Shown here: positions 1 through 11,583 of the stretch, piece by piece
Position numbering within the stretch: position 1 is the first letter of the stretch
How the letters are laid out: the number at the start of each line of letters is the position of its first letter
NCBI GenBank assembly: GCA_037576215.1
Contig: JBANDB010000006.1
Location: 1,674,001 to 1,738,000, forward strand
DNA: 64,000 nucleotides
Source of the DNA: Armillaria gallica
Taxonomy: Eukaryota; Basidiomycota; Agaricomycetes; Agaricales; Physalacriaceae
Direction of reading: 5' to 3'
The notes under the pieces: model-generated
The model's database searches: none
Told to the model about the DNA's origin: nothing
The model's input: only the letters and a program-made list of their open reading frames with translations
Made by a program: the position numbers and the translations under genes

Positions 1-1868
1 ATTGACACCGAATTTCGCCAAGCTGGAGACAGCAGCGGCTCGAACAGTAGCATTCTCCAGGACAACCCGGTTATAGATAAACCTGATGAATTTGGCCGGT
101 TGAGGTGATTTTGGTCCCTCGAGACCCAGGAGATGTAGAATGCGGACGGAGAGTTTCGTGAATTCACAGTCTTCGATGAATTCACAAAGATGTGATAGCG
201 CTTGTTCCTTGCATTCAGAGACGCGGTTGATCATGTCGAAGATAGCTTCAACAACAGCCCGCTTGAAGTCATAACCGCCTTCGTCCCGTAGGACACCGGA
301 AAGGAAGGCGAGCATGGAAGCATGCTTTGTAGGGAACTTGGCGCAAAGAGAGCGGATCGCGTCGACAATGATTACTTTGAACTCATCACTGATCTCGGAC
401 ATGAAACCAGTAATTTGCTTGATAAGACGATCGACAGAGGCTTCGTTGCCAGTCTGGAAACATTAAATTAGCCGTCCTTGAAGCATAATCAAAACTTGCC
501 TTGAGCAAGGTTGTGATAGCATATGTCGCGACACTCCTGTTCGAGTCTGTGATGAGGCTTTCGAGATCGACATTGCAGGCAGCGACGCTTGCTGGGTGCG
601 TTAAGGCTAGTGTAGCAAGAGTGCGAGTAGCAGCAAACTTCAATACGGCTTTGGGAGAAGACAAAAAGAGCTGCAAGACTTCAAAAGCACGTCAGAGTCA
701 GAAATATGCGATGTATCCAAAGATTCTTACCAGTTATGGATTTTGTAAGTTGCGCTGGAGTGACATTTCGTGTCTCACAGATTGCCCTGGCGGCCTCAAA
801 GTTAACCATATCGCTCTTGTGGCGCAACCATCCCTCCATCAAATCAAGCATCTGTTTCTGGACACTTAGAATACGTTCAGATAAATTCAGGACACAGATG
901 CGAAGGAAAACTCACTTGGGATCTTCCTCCATGACTTTCGCGGCATAACGAATGAGCATACAGAGTGCCATAGGGTTCTTCAATGTGGTACCGGCTCCGG
1001 ATTTTCCACCGCCAAGTTGTTGTATCATTTTCGTAACAGCCATCCGATCTTGTTGTCGCATAAGATACAGCAAGCCCAACGCGTGGTATTGTGCAATATA
1101 GCTGGTCGAATGAATGGCTTGCTGCCCGCTATTTTGTGAAGAGGAGTTTGAAAAACCAAGGTAGCCACCAGAAGATCCACCAAAGAAGGAGGAAGACGCC
1201 TTTGCACTGACCGCCTCTTGGGCTTCATTAACCCAGCGCTTAACGACATCCTTCGCGAGAGGAAAGAGGTGATAGGAAGACACAAGAGCGGCCGAGGATA
1301 TTGAGGGGTTGCGGTCAACGATAGCGGCTTTGAAGAAACGCTCGACTCCTTGAGCCATTGAGGCTACACGAAGAAGAAATGAGACGTGCATGAACGCGAA
1401 CCAAGACACGACATACATCTATGATGCGGCACAGTGCACGAATAGCATTTGGTCGGTATATAACCTCCGAGTTGGGCTGCATGTCCTTCATAATACTGCT
1501 TGTGACCATGATAACATCCTCGGCGGTTGTCGCGAGCTCCTTGATAGCAAGATAGACGGCTTGCCTCAATGCACTCTGTCACTACAATCAGCTCAAATTC
1601 TGCACAATAAGTCGCCGCTTACATCTTTGTGCTGGAAGAGCTTCGTGGTCCCAAAGAACAGGGTTGTCGCCTCCTGCGTTCCAAAGGTCTCGCCGACATA
1701 GAGCAGGTAGACTATCCGTGTTAGCAACGCTCGACACTTTCTCGGGCTTATGGGTGATTCATTGAATACGCGGGCCTCCTGGATGATGGTGGTTTTGTTG
1801 TTGTAGTACGAGCTGAGCCCGCTTTCGTCCTCCTTTTTTGTCTGCCAGCTGATGGCGAAGGTACCCAT
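1..1868 (-). CDS. SEC21: Coatomer subunit gamma (gamma-COP), N-terminal part
   Basis: Gamma subunit of the COPI vesicle coat, acting in Golgi-to-ER and intra-Golgi retrograde traffic. Exons on the minus strand are 1623-1868, 1417-1575, 916-1363, 731-864, 500-678 and 453 to the window edge, so the C-terminal half (appendage domain) is missing. The adaptin-type helical solenoid is unmistakable: [48 protein letters not shown] and [18 protein letters not shown] in order. The chosen start ([17 protein letters not shown]) precedes the conserved [19 protein letters not shown] block; a slightly different N-terminus is possible. The intron 454-499 begins GCAAGT, a GC-AG intron. Joining exon 2 (ending RIID) to exon 3 (SMAQGVERF) in frame needs one extra base at 1363, where family members read D-P-S-M-A-Q-G. 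Identification is secure; the frame break is probably a consensus error. Confidence 0.95.
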
Positions 1869-1983
1869 GTCGGTCGCGGTCGCTGTACGATGAACCTGGC
1901 GGTATCCAAAAAGTGGACGTGTCGGGGGTTTGGTATGTCTCTGTTTGCCTGCGCCCTTACATCCCTCTCTATCTTAAATTAGG
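1869..1983. promoter_or_regulatory. Short divergent promoter, SEC21 / unknown acidic protein
   Basis: Only 115 bases separate the start codons of the leftward gamma-COP gene and the rightward unknown gene, so both must share this stretch as promoter and 5' leader. I see no clear TATA box; a TATCTTAAATTAG stretch lies just before the rightward start. Function is inferred from position alone. Confidence 0.5.
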
Positions 1984-3534
1984 ATGGCCCCGAAACCTCG
2001 TGGAGGCCGTAAGGCGTCTACATCGTCCAGGGATGGTCCTCTGCTCATGCATATCGACAAGGACGTCAAGGCAATGCCGCCGCCTCCAGATCCAGTCGCC
2101 CCCAAGCGCATACTGGAGCAAGAGATGGATGGGCTGAAGAGTTGCTTCAGGGTAAGCCCAATTCGCCTGGCAGTCTTTATCCTTTCGGTTAAGTTCAGTC
2201 AACAGAATACTATGGTGAAGACGGGTCAACTTTATGCTTTTTATGCTGATACCCGCAAGCTGCAAGTCGCCGTGCACTCTTCCTTGAAGCTCGATTGACA
2301 CGTCTGTTTAGTGGTATTCGGAAGTATACACCTTATCCGCCGCGTTCTCTATCCGCGTCGTTAGGCCGGGAAATCGAGAACTACGATCAGCTTTGCGATA
2401 CTATGGAATCTCACTTGGAAAGTCATATTCGGCTCCATTACTATTGGCGACAAACTAAGACTGTACCATTAGCTTCGAGCAATTGCCGTCCTTGAAAGAG
2501 ATCTCCGACGCGAAGAACAGCGCATAAAGGAAGCCGAAGAGGCAGCTCTAGCCAGCCAAGCACATTTAGAAGAACCGACATTATCCCCTTCATCTACTCG
2601 ACTGACTCTCCCAATGCCACCGCCTGACGCAGATTCAGCTTTGCCCTCTGCGACGGCATCAAGCTCGCCACTAACGTCGACAATGATGCAAGGACGTAGA
2701 CCCTCAGCCATATCCATCTCTTCATTACAGCGGCCTGCATTCCCACTTAAACTCGACCTATCCTCCTCGTCTCTTCGCATGTCCGCAGAAGAGGCGGCGT
2801 TCCTCTCTAATGGCCTTCATTCTCCTGTCACCCTCGCACCCAAGTCCGCACGACCACATGACTATCCCGTCGAACTGATGGCTGCATTCACTTCTGACAT
2901 CCCAACTGCACCTCCTCCCCACCAGGACTCGGCAAATAACACCATCGACCTTACCATAGAAACTCCAGAACGCAATGTAAACGTAAACATGGACGGAGGT
3001 GTTGGCAGCTCGGCAGATAAGCCAATTGAGCTCGACCTCGGCGACATGGAAGTAGACATGAGCGACCTATTCGGCGACAACAGCTCCAACGATGCAGTTG
3101 ACAGCCTTTTCTCGCCCACAGGCGCGAACCCTGAGCTCGCAGCTGAGAGTGTCAAACAGGAAGAGCAGCATTTCTTGAACTCGTTCGCTGCGAACGGAGG
3201 TGCCACTGAAGAAGAATTCTTCTCTTCCCTCAGCTCGAAACCGGAGAATGGGCAATCCAGCAGCTTGGAGATACCGTCAGGAGATAATGCCGGCCAAACG
3301 GCGCCTTCACCGGGTGCATTTCTAGCAAGCCTTACCGGATCGCAGCTCGAGAGTGGTAATGAAATGGCGACGGCAAGTGGTAGCTCCCTTTCTATGCCAG
3401 AAGGTCAGTTTAGTATGGAGAGCCTAGATTATGGTTTTTTCGCCAATGATCAAGACCCGGGGGTGAATTTGGACGCTCTTTTGGCGATGGGAAATGAAGG
3501 AGTACCCATTCCCGATATAAAGACGGAGTCTTAG
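1984..3534 (+). CDS. Unrecognised acidic protein, probably nuclear
   Basis: I do not recognise this protein. Four exons (1984-2151, 2199-2224, 2267-2421, 2480-3534) give 467 residues in one frame. The 26-nt second exon is needed to keep the frame and yields STEYYGEDG, leading into RRALFLEARLTRLFSGIRK. Residues 1-30 are basic and Gly/Ser-rich. Residues about 45-145 look structured and helical (LEQEMDGLKSCFR, then IENYDQLCDTMESHL, then a charged coiled-coil-like ERDLRREEQRIKEAEEAA). The rest is disordered and rich in Ser, Pro, Asp and Glu, with IDLTIETPE, PIELDLGDMEVDMSDLFGD and a final acidic tail. Acidic blocks mixed with bulky residues resemble transcription activation regions, so a nuclear or Mediator-like role is possible, but this is inference only. 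The intron 2225-2266 has a weak GTCAAC donor. Confidence 0.7.
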
Positions 3535-4626
3535 TGTGTGTTGTTATAGCAGCCCGTATTTATTGTGTTGTAGTAGCCCTACATGTATTTTTATGCCCTC
3601 AAATCTAGCCGAACGGAGTATTTGATTCAGACGGTCGTCGATGCTTATTTCGAAATCATAATGTTAGTGATGATCACCCGGCGTTGGTACAATGACGTGA
3701 ATGTATTCGTTACGTATATCTATGTATCAGCAGAAGGACAATCGTCCAATATATAATCGACACGACCTTTGCGCCAGGATGAATGGGAATAAAGGATGAC
3801 CGCCACGACGGTAAAGATGCTGGCCTGTCGATATGACTAATGAACGATTCTTTGCCCATGACTTCCATATAATGATCTCCCATCAACACAGACGCGGCGC
3901 CCTCTCTCTCCGCTCGCCCTCCCGGTGATCCTGCACATAACCGGAGAGGTGGGGATAAGAGGACAACAAATGCCAAGGATGCCGAAACTAAAGAAACACA
4001 ACAGCAACCAGATAAGAAAAGCGGGGTGGAAAGAATGTGTACGTATCATGAATGGATACGGGAATGGTGATGATAGCACATGATGGGTGTTTATACGAGA
4101 CGTAGAAATCCAGTACGGGCGCAAAGTGGTGATGGGGGAGGTAACTGTATGTACAGAATAAAAATGGGAAAATAGCAGCCAGCCAGGTCTTTCGCTATAG
4201 CGACAGCCCGTCCGGCCTGAAAAGAAAATAGCGTCCGTGTTGGAAGTAATGGGAAAGCACCTTGCACGCTTGTTTGAATGGTTGAGGTAGTATTGAATGG
4301 CCGCATGTCTTGATCGAAACCGCCAGAGCTAGTGTGAGCACGAACAATGGCGAACGGAGACGATGGCGGCGGATGGATGGATGAATAGAAGCCACATGTT
4401 CGGTGACTTGCGTAACCGGACGTGCCCCGACCGATAATAATCTCCGCCAGCCTACACTCCTCGAAGCAACCTCAACAACGAGCGTCTATGAGTTAACTCA
4501 ACGACGACCCGAAACCCCAAACCAGACCATATGACACCTGAGCAAAACACTGATACACCTGCCCTCCTCCCCCAATCTGCTCAGCTCACCGGGATCCAAA
4601 GCACCGAAGGACAATGGGGAGCTCAT
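3535..4626. other. Convergent 3' intergenic region
   Basis: These 1.1 kb separate two gene ends facing each other (the acidic protein gene and casein kinase 1), so they should hold both 3' untranslated regions and polyadenylation signals. The first 200 bases are AT-rich. Open frames here are short, overlap on both strands and match nothing I know. No repeat or RNA gene seen. Confidence 0.5.
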
Positions 4627-5883
4627 TTACCAAAGTTCGGCGTCACGTCCACGGCGTTGTTGTCCTACAGCTCCGGGCGCACCAGACTGCTGCGCCTGAC
4701 GGGTATGGGAGCGCAGCCTGGAATCAAGTCTAAGTTTCAGTCGATCGTTGCCGCATGACGCCTCCACTCACATTCTGTCGCTCGCACGGTGTTCATCTTC
4801 TTCCTGGACAACCTTCCTTCTTCCAGCGCCAGCCTTGGACGTACCAGCCGAATTATCGTCCTGAGCTCCCCTCTGAACGCTCCAATCAAAGACGTAATCG
4901 TACTGATAGCCTTCACGGACGAAGAGGTCACGGAAGAGCTTGCGAAGGTAAGAGTAATCGGGTTTGTCGTCGAAACGAAGGGCGCGGGTGTAATTCAAGA
5001 AGATACCGAACTCATTAGGGAATCCGCGGCACAGTAAATCGGTAGGCGTAGTCATCTTCTTCTCCATAATGCGATCGTACTTCTGCTTCTTAGTGGCGGC
5101 CTTTAAACCTTGCCAGGGGAGGGCCCCACGAAGGAAGTACATGAGGACATAGGCGAGGGATTCCAGGTCGTCTCGACGAGCCTGCTCTACTCCCAGGTGG
5201 GTGTTGATAGATGTGTAACGGGCGGTACCCGTCAAGTTCTTGTTCTCGCGGTAGGGAATGTGCAGATGGGTTTTGGGGTCTCTGAACTTCTTGGCCAGAC
5301 CGAAATCGATGACGTTCACCTGGTTTCCCCGCTTACCAATTCCCATGAGGAAATTGTCGGGCTTGATATCACGGTGAATGAAGTTGCGCGAGTGAATGTA
5401 TTCAATGCGCGATATCTGCGATGAAACATTAGCAAGACCGCCGTAGAAGATAGACCTGTGCAAGAACCTACCAGCTGATCAGCGAGCAGAAGGACAGTCT
5501 TCAAACTGAACTTGCGGTTGCAGAAGTTGAAAAGATCTTCCAGAGAAGGTCCGAGAAGATCGAGAACCATGGCGTTATAATCACATTCGGTGCCGAACCA
5601 TCTGACGAATGGCACACCGACACCGCCCGCAAGGGTCTTGTACACCTTGGATTCATATTCAAGCTGGGGATGCTTGGCCTTGACTGACTCGAGCTTGATG
5701 GCAACCTCCTCTCCTGAGATAATGTTGATCCCAAGATAAATGTCCCCTAGAGCAAAAGTATTAGGGAAAAAAAGACAGAGGTACAGGGCGCAGCGCACCA
5801 AATGAGCCGGAACCGATCTTTTTGCCTAGCCTGTACTTCCCGCCGACCCGAAGGTCAAGTCTATGAGATCCTGCATCTGCCAT
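4627..5883 (-). CDS. Casein kinase 1, delta/epsilon type
   Basis: Serine/threonine kinase of the CK1 family, acting in DNA repair, vesicle traffic and signalling in fungi. Exons 5799-5883, 5472-5746, 4772-5415 and 4627-4717 give 364 residues, close to the size of fission yeast Hhp1. Visible elements: glycine loop GSGSFG (about 24-29), lysine in EVAIKLES (about 46), catalytic loop HRDIKPDN (about 134-141), DFG (about 157-159) and the CK1 hallmarks [10 protein letters not shown] and [16 protein letters not shown]. The kinase domain ends near [12 protein letters not shown]. The tail is short, basic and Ser/Gly/Gln-rich. The last exon (31 codons) is inferred from a good GTGAGT donor at 4771 and an in-frame [15 protein letters not shown] ending; without it the protein would stop two bases further on. 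Whether it is orthologous to Hhp1 or Hrr25 cannot be decided here. Confidence 0.95.
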
Positions 5884-7767
5884 CGTAAATCGTAGTTGAG
5901 GTAATCACTGAGAGAGAAAATGAGCAAAGTTGTTGTAAGGGGAGAGAAAGGAGGCTGATGGAGGAAGGATGACGAATTGCCACTAGCTGTAGAGGTGGCG
6001 GGTGAAAGATGAAAGATGGTCGATTAACCATGCCACCTGGCCCCTTTATACCACCGATGCAACCTGTGTAGCTGTAATGCCTGCCTCATCGGGCGAGGAA
6101 GAGGTGAGGTGACCACGAGGTTGACAAAGGTGGTTCGACGGCATGTTGCCCGGCGAACAAGGAGACTGGAACAGACCAGTAAATACGGCAAGACGACTTA
6201 CCAGATAGAAAGAGAAAATTAAAAAAGGAATCACAAGGCGTAAAATGGGAGGATGTAGGACGTGAGATGGGGAAACGTTGGACAAGAGGGTACAGCCTCA
6301 CACGCTCCTCTCACCAATATTTCGGAGGTTGAAATATTTAAGCCCCGATTGGTGGAAGCCTTTATCCGAGTCGGTTTCTCATCGTTCCATTCCGTGATAG
6401 TTCGGACGCATCTCTGTAGTAATTGTCGTGCTCATCGAATTCTCTCATTTCCTCTGAGAAGCTTCAAACGGTCAAATGATGCTTCCCTGCTTTTCCCTTC
6501 AAAAATACGTTCCGGTACTGGGTATTGGCCGCATCCGGCGTTTTCTCCTTCGTCGGCGAATCCATTTTCTCACCGTACCCAAGTTCTGATGTAAGGTGCC
6601 ACGACATAATGTCTCCAGGTCCATTGGTTCGACCATGCTGGATCTGCTGTAGGTTTTGATAGCGGCGCACTAACGTTTCAGGGGCATCTTCGCCAAGCAG
6701 CTCAATCGAGGCTGCTATGTAGCGCCCCGGATGTACGCTATCAGCATGGTACCAGACTGATCTACTTAATATAAGGTCTAGTGTGTCCCGTTGTCAACCC
6801 CGTTGCAAGCATGGGACTGGATGGGATACACGGAATCTTCACGTACGCTACTCTCACTGGCGCTTGACACGGTGCATGCAGGACGCTGCGGCGTTCTACT
6901 ATTCATGTACTCTGTCGGATCATGACCGTGCAATTGGGGCCTCGACGTCACCACAATCAATCTGGGGTTGACGTGGAGTGATGGTCATCGGATGTGCTGG
7001 CTGGTGAGGCGGATACCTTGGCGAGCGGCCAGGAGCCCCAAAATCAGCGCACGGTACAAGCTCTGATATATCAGGATCCGATGACCGAGGATAGGTCCTT
7101 TTCGCCGCAATATCTGTACTAGTACCGGCTCCAGCCTTTACAACAGCGTCAACCATTGACGCCTCTTCTGCCACGTCTCATGCTTCCCCCGGAGCACCAA
7201 GAAGCGAGTACGATACTTGGTCAGAGTTCTGTTAATAGCTATCATTGACCATCTGCCAATCTGCCTGGATCTCAAGTCTGGATGCTTCAACCAAGAGGGG
7301 CTCCATGTTCTGCGCAGTTCGCGCCAGAGCGGTTTTCCCGAATTCGATCTGAGGATGATCGCGACAATTCAAATGTAACCAATATTATTTCGAAATCCAG
7401 CGTCTGGTAACGCAGATCTTTACGTCTCGTAGCTGAATCTTCCAACAAAACTGTTGAATAGACATCTTTTCAGAGAAACATAGTGTAAATACTTTGAGCT
7501 ATGCCTCAGATCTCTGCAAAGTCAACTTGTGAACGATTGAAATCCGATCGTATAGCAGATGCCACGTGGGGTTGGGAAATTATCGCCTTGGTATCTGGTC
7601 GCATCTTTCATTTTTTCCTCATCACCAGCACGCCACCGCCTCACCATTTCACCGCCCTCCCTCACTTTCTTTGCAGGTCAATAGCTGACCGTCCGTTCCC
7701 TTCTGCACCGCTGCGTCTCTTCTTTTAACGTTCAACGTTTGCTTCGGCGTCAAGTTCATCTTGGGAA
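5884..7767. other. Intergenic region, divergent CK1 / chitin synthase
   Basis: These 1.9 kb hold the upstream regions of casein kinase 1 (leftward) and chitin synthase (rightward). Open frames are short and have no recognisable product. The 150 bases before the chitin synthase start are pyrimidine-rich (runs of C and T around 7610-7730), as is usual near fungal transcription starts. I see no RNA gene, repeat or transposon remnant. Confidence 0.5.
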
Positions 7768-10700
7768 ATGGCTTATCGTCAAAACCACGATCCCTATTAT
7801 TCTCACACAACCGACACTTACAACCAATACAGCAACACTGGTGTTGTTGACTACCCGCCGCCGGCCCAGGGATACAACGAATATGATACCCAAAATAACT
7901 GGGATAGCAAGTCTACCAAGTCCTTCCAGAGCAGCCATGCTGGTTCACAAGTCCACCTGAATCCTTACGAGATGAGCCAGGTCTCGCCTCCTCCAGTGCC
8001 TCCCATGCCTTACCAGCAGCAGCAAAACTATCCTCCAATGCACCGGCCTGGGATGTACCACCAGACCAGCAGCGCTGGGTATTCAGTCACTAGGGAGAAG
8101 ATGCTCAAACGGCGTTCTGTTCGACAGGTCGAGCTCTTCCAAGGCAATCTTGTCCTCGACATGGACGTCCCAACTCGACTTGTTCCTCCAGGCAAGGAGC
8201 GCGAAGAGGAGATGACCAAAATGCGCTATACCGCCGCTACCTGCGATCCCGATGATTTCATGAAGTCGCGCTATTCCCTCCGACCGTACTTGTACGGCCG
8301 ACAGACGGAGCTTTTCATTGTGATGACTATGTACAACGAGGATGAGATACTGTTTGTAAAGACTATGAATGCGTAAGTTACTCCCGAGGATCGGAAATGG
8401 AAAATTCACGTCGTGCCACAGCGTGCTCAAAAATATTGCACACCTTTGCAGTCGCAGCAGGTCAAGCACGTGGGGTCCTGAAGGCTGGAAAAAGGTCGTG
8501 GTTTGCGTTGTTTCAGATGGTCGGAACAAGGTCAACAAGCGAACATTGCAAGTGCTCAGCCTGGTCAGTTGTGTTCATATGAATTTTCATTCTCCACTGA
8601 TACGTGTTTCAAATCCAAAAGATGGGAGTCTACCAAGAAGGAATTGCAAAAGATTCGGTCGGAGGCAAGGATGTCACCGCCCACATCTTCGAGTACACGA
8701 CAAGTGCTATTGTCACATCTACTGGTGAGATGTCGCAGGGCCCTTGTCCCGTCCAGATCTTGTTCTGCCTCAAGGAACAAAATAAGAAAAAGCTCAATAG
8801 TCACCGGTGGTTCTTTAATGCGTTTGGACCCCTCATCAAGCCCAATGGTACGCGTGTTTCCAGAGTTTTTTCAGAGAGGATCTTACCTCACATTTTCAGT
8901 CTGTGTGCTTCTGGATGTCGGAACAAAGCCGACGGGGACTTCCATCTATGAACTCTGGAAGTGTTTCGACAAACACGAATACGTAGGTGGAGCTTGCGGA
9001 GAGTACGTTTGTCCGTTCTGCTCGCTGTCAACGCCGTAGCTCATATTCGGTCAGGATATGCGTAGATACCGGGAGAGGTTGTTCGCTTTTACTGACAAAT
9101 CCCCTCGCAGCCTCCCAGAATTTTGAATATAAAATGTCCAACATTCTTGATAAGCCTCTCGAGGTCTGACGCTGAACCCACTATCATCGTGTAAATTTTG
9201 ATACACTTTCCACAGAGCGTTTTCGGTTACATCAGCGTCCTTCCTGGCGCCTTCAGTGCATACAGATACAAAGCACTTCTTAACGGCCCCGATGGCAAGG
9301 GTCCTCTCGCTTCGTATTTCAAAGGCGAATCCATGCACGGTGGAGGTAGTAATGCCGGTCTGTTTGAAAGGAACATGTATCTTGCCGAAGATCGTATCCT
9401 CTGTTTTGAGATCGTCACCAAGAAACGTGAAGGCTGGACGTAAGTCACTCGCTGATCACAATTGTGCACCCGACCGACCAAATGATTTTTCAGGTTGAAG
9501 TATGTGAAGAGCGCGAAGGCAGCCACTGATGTTCCCACTACTGTCAGTCCGGAAGCGGAATTCAATTGAATGGGTCACTGATGGAATTTCTTCGTAACAG
9601 GTTCCGGAGTTCATCTCGCAACGCCGGCGTTGGTTGAACGGTTCATTGTTTGCTTCGATCCATGCAACAGTGTTCTTTTGGAGGATATTCACATCTGGAC
9701 AGAACTTCATCAGGAAGTTTGTTTTACTTGTCAGCGGCTTTGTTCTCTTCTGGGATCAATTCTGATCGACCCATGATAGCTGGAGTTCATCTATAACGCC
9801 GTTCAGCTTATCTTTACTTGGACATCGTTGGCTAATTTCTACTTGGCTTTCTTCTTCGTATGTTTTTTTGCTATCTTTTTTCGGACATCTGCGTTGATCG
9901 CATTTGTAGTTGGTCTCATCAGCAACGTCGAACACATCGACAGATTCGAATGGCATATCGACAGATGCGTTCAACTTCCTCGGTGGCAACGCTGGGAAAA
10001 CTGTGTTTGAAGTTTTCTTAAAATTGTACATCGCTCTTCTATTCGTGGTTTTGGTTTGTTCCCTGGGTAATCGACCACAGGTGAGCATCCATCTCACTAC
10101 AGATGTTAGCCCAACCTGAAAACGCGTCTAGGGCTCGAAATGGACGTATACATTGGCTATCTTGCTTTTCGGACTCTGTAATGTTATCACGGTGTGGTGC
10201 GCTGCTTGGACGGTGTACCTTGCCGTTCCGCACAATGTCGAAGGTTGGAAAAATTTCCCAGAGTATGTTTTCGTGAAGGCTGCCTGTTTTTATTCCACTG
10301 AATGATGTGGTAGATTGGTGAAAAACACGCCTGCTCTCCAAGACATCGTTATCTCTTTAGCGGCGACTTACGGACTGTATTTCATCAGCTCGTTCATGCA
10401 CTTTGAGCCATGGCACATGTTCACGAGTTTCGTTCAGTACATGTTCCTCCTTCCGTCTTGTACGTTACGTCCATTCCTGTTATCCGTTTGCTGATGGACG
10501 TTTCCATTCCCTGTTAGATGTCAACATTCTCAGTAAGACTCCTCGTTCTACTTCCTTCATGTTTGCCACGTTTACTTTTACTATCTAGTGATGTACGCCA
10601 TGTGCAACCTTCACGATGTCACCTGGGGTACCAAAGGTGACGATGGTTCGCACAAGGACCTTGGCGGCGCCAAGAAAGTGAAAGGTGAAGGCGGAAAGGA

Positions 10701-11170
10701 GATGATGGAAGTGGAGATTCCCACTGCTCGGGAAGATGTCGATCAGCTGTGGATGGCTGCGAAGAACTCGTTGAAGATCAAACCGCAGAATGAGAAAGAA
10801 CATCGGGACGCTACGACGAAACAAGCCGACCACGACAGGAACAGCAGAACTAACGTCGTACTTGCTTGGGTGGGCTCGAACATGTAAGCGATGCTTTCGC
10901 ACAGAAAGTTAACCACTGATTGCGTCCAGGGTCATGATTGTTGCGTTCACTTCGACGGCGTTCACGAACTGGGTTGCGGAACACGTCGAGATAGAGAACA
11001 ACGCCGCTTTCAATCCGTATCTGACATTCTTATTCATCGCGCTGTGAGTTTTCTTTACTTCTAGAGAGAATTTGCTTATTCATCTGCGGATTCTACGCAG
11101 TGCTGGTCTGTCCGCTGTACGTTTCACGGGATCCCTCTTATACCTCATATTTCGCCTGTTTGGGCATTAG
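7768..11170 (+). CDS. Chitin synthase, class III type
   Basis: Plasma-membrane glycosyltransferase that polymerises UDP-GlcNAc into chitin. Sixteen exons: 7768-8372, 8422-8563, 8622-8847, 8900-9002, 9055-9163, 9216-9439, 9494-9542, 9601-9720, 9780-9857, 9910-10080, 10132-10262, 10314-10459, 10518-10532, 10589-10883, 10930-11043 and 11101-11170. They sum to exactly 866 codons. A disordered Gln/Pro/Tyr-rich N-terminus (1-110) precedes the catalytic core: [62 protein letters not shown] (about 452-457) and the signature QRRRW (about 493-497). Several hydrophobic membrane spans follow, and the protein ends in [15 protein letters not shown]. Overall resemblance is to basidiomycete class III enzymes rather than myosin-linked class V. 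Exon 13 is only 15 nt. No frame problem anywhere. Confidence 0.97.
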
Positions 11171-11583
11171 TCCTCCTTTTGTTTCGTTTTGTTACGCAGA
11201 CTGCTTCTGGACGGGGCTTTCATGCATGTACTTGTCGTTCGTATCTTGGAAAGGAATGTTTTGTGTACAACTACAAATATACCCTTTACTTTGTAGCGCT
11301 TCGCCTATTAAGTCCCTCCACATAAGGCAGGACGGGCCCCCTTTTCTCCCTGGATAATTTAGTTTCTATGGTGATCATTTCAATTTGGCGCGCAACACTT
11401 GCAGATCTATAAGCGCTATGTCGTAAGTACTTAAAAGTAGTCCTACATGTACCAGGGCAATCGTATAGCGTGTCGACTGTCGATGTTGGAACAAGGTACC
11501 GGTCTGTATGATAAACTATTTAGGATGCCATTGTATTTAGTTTTGGATTGATGGTGTGATGTCATTCCCACGGTATCTTTCCT
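11171..11583. other. Intergenic region after chitin synthase
   Basis: This stretch follows the chitin synthase stop codon and precedes the next rightward gene, so it should hold a 3' untranslated region and a promoter. I see no coding potential, repeat or RNA gene in it. Confidence 0.45.
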
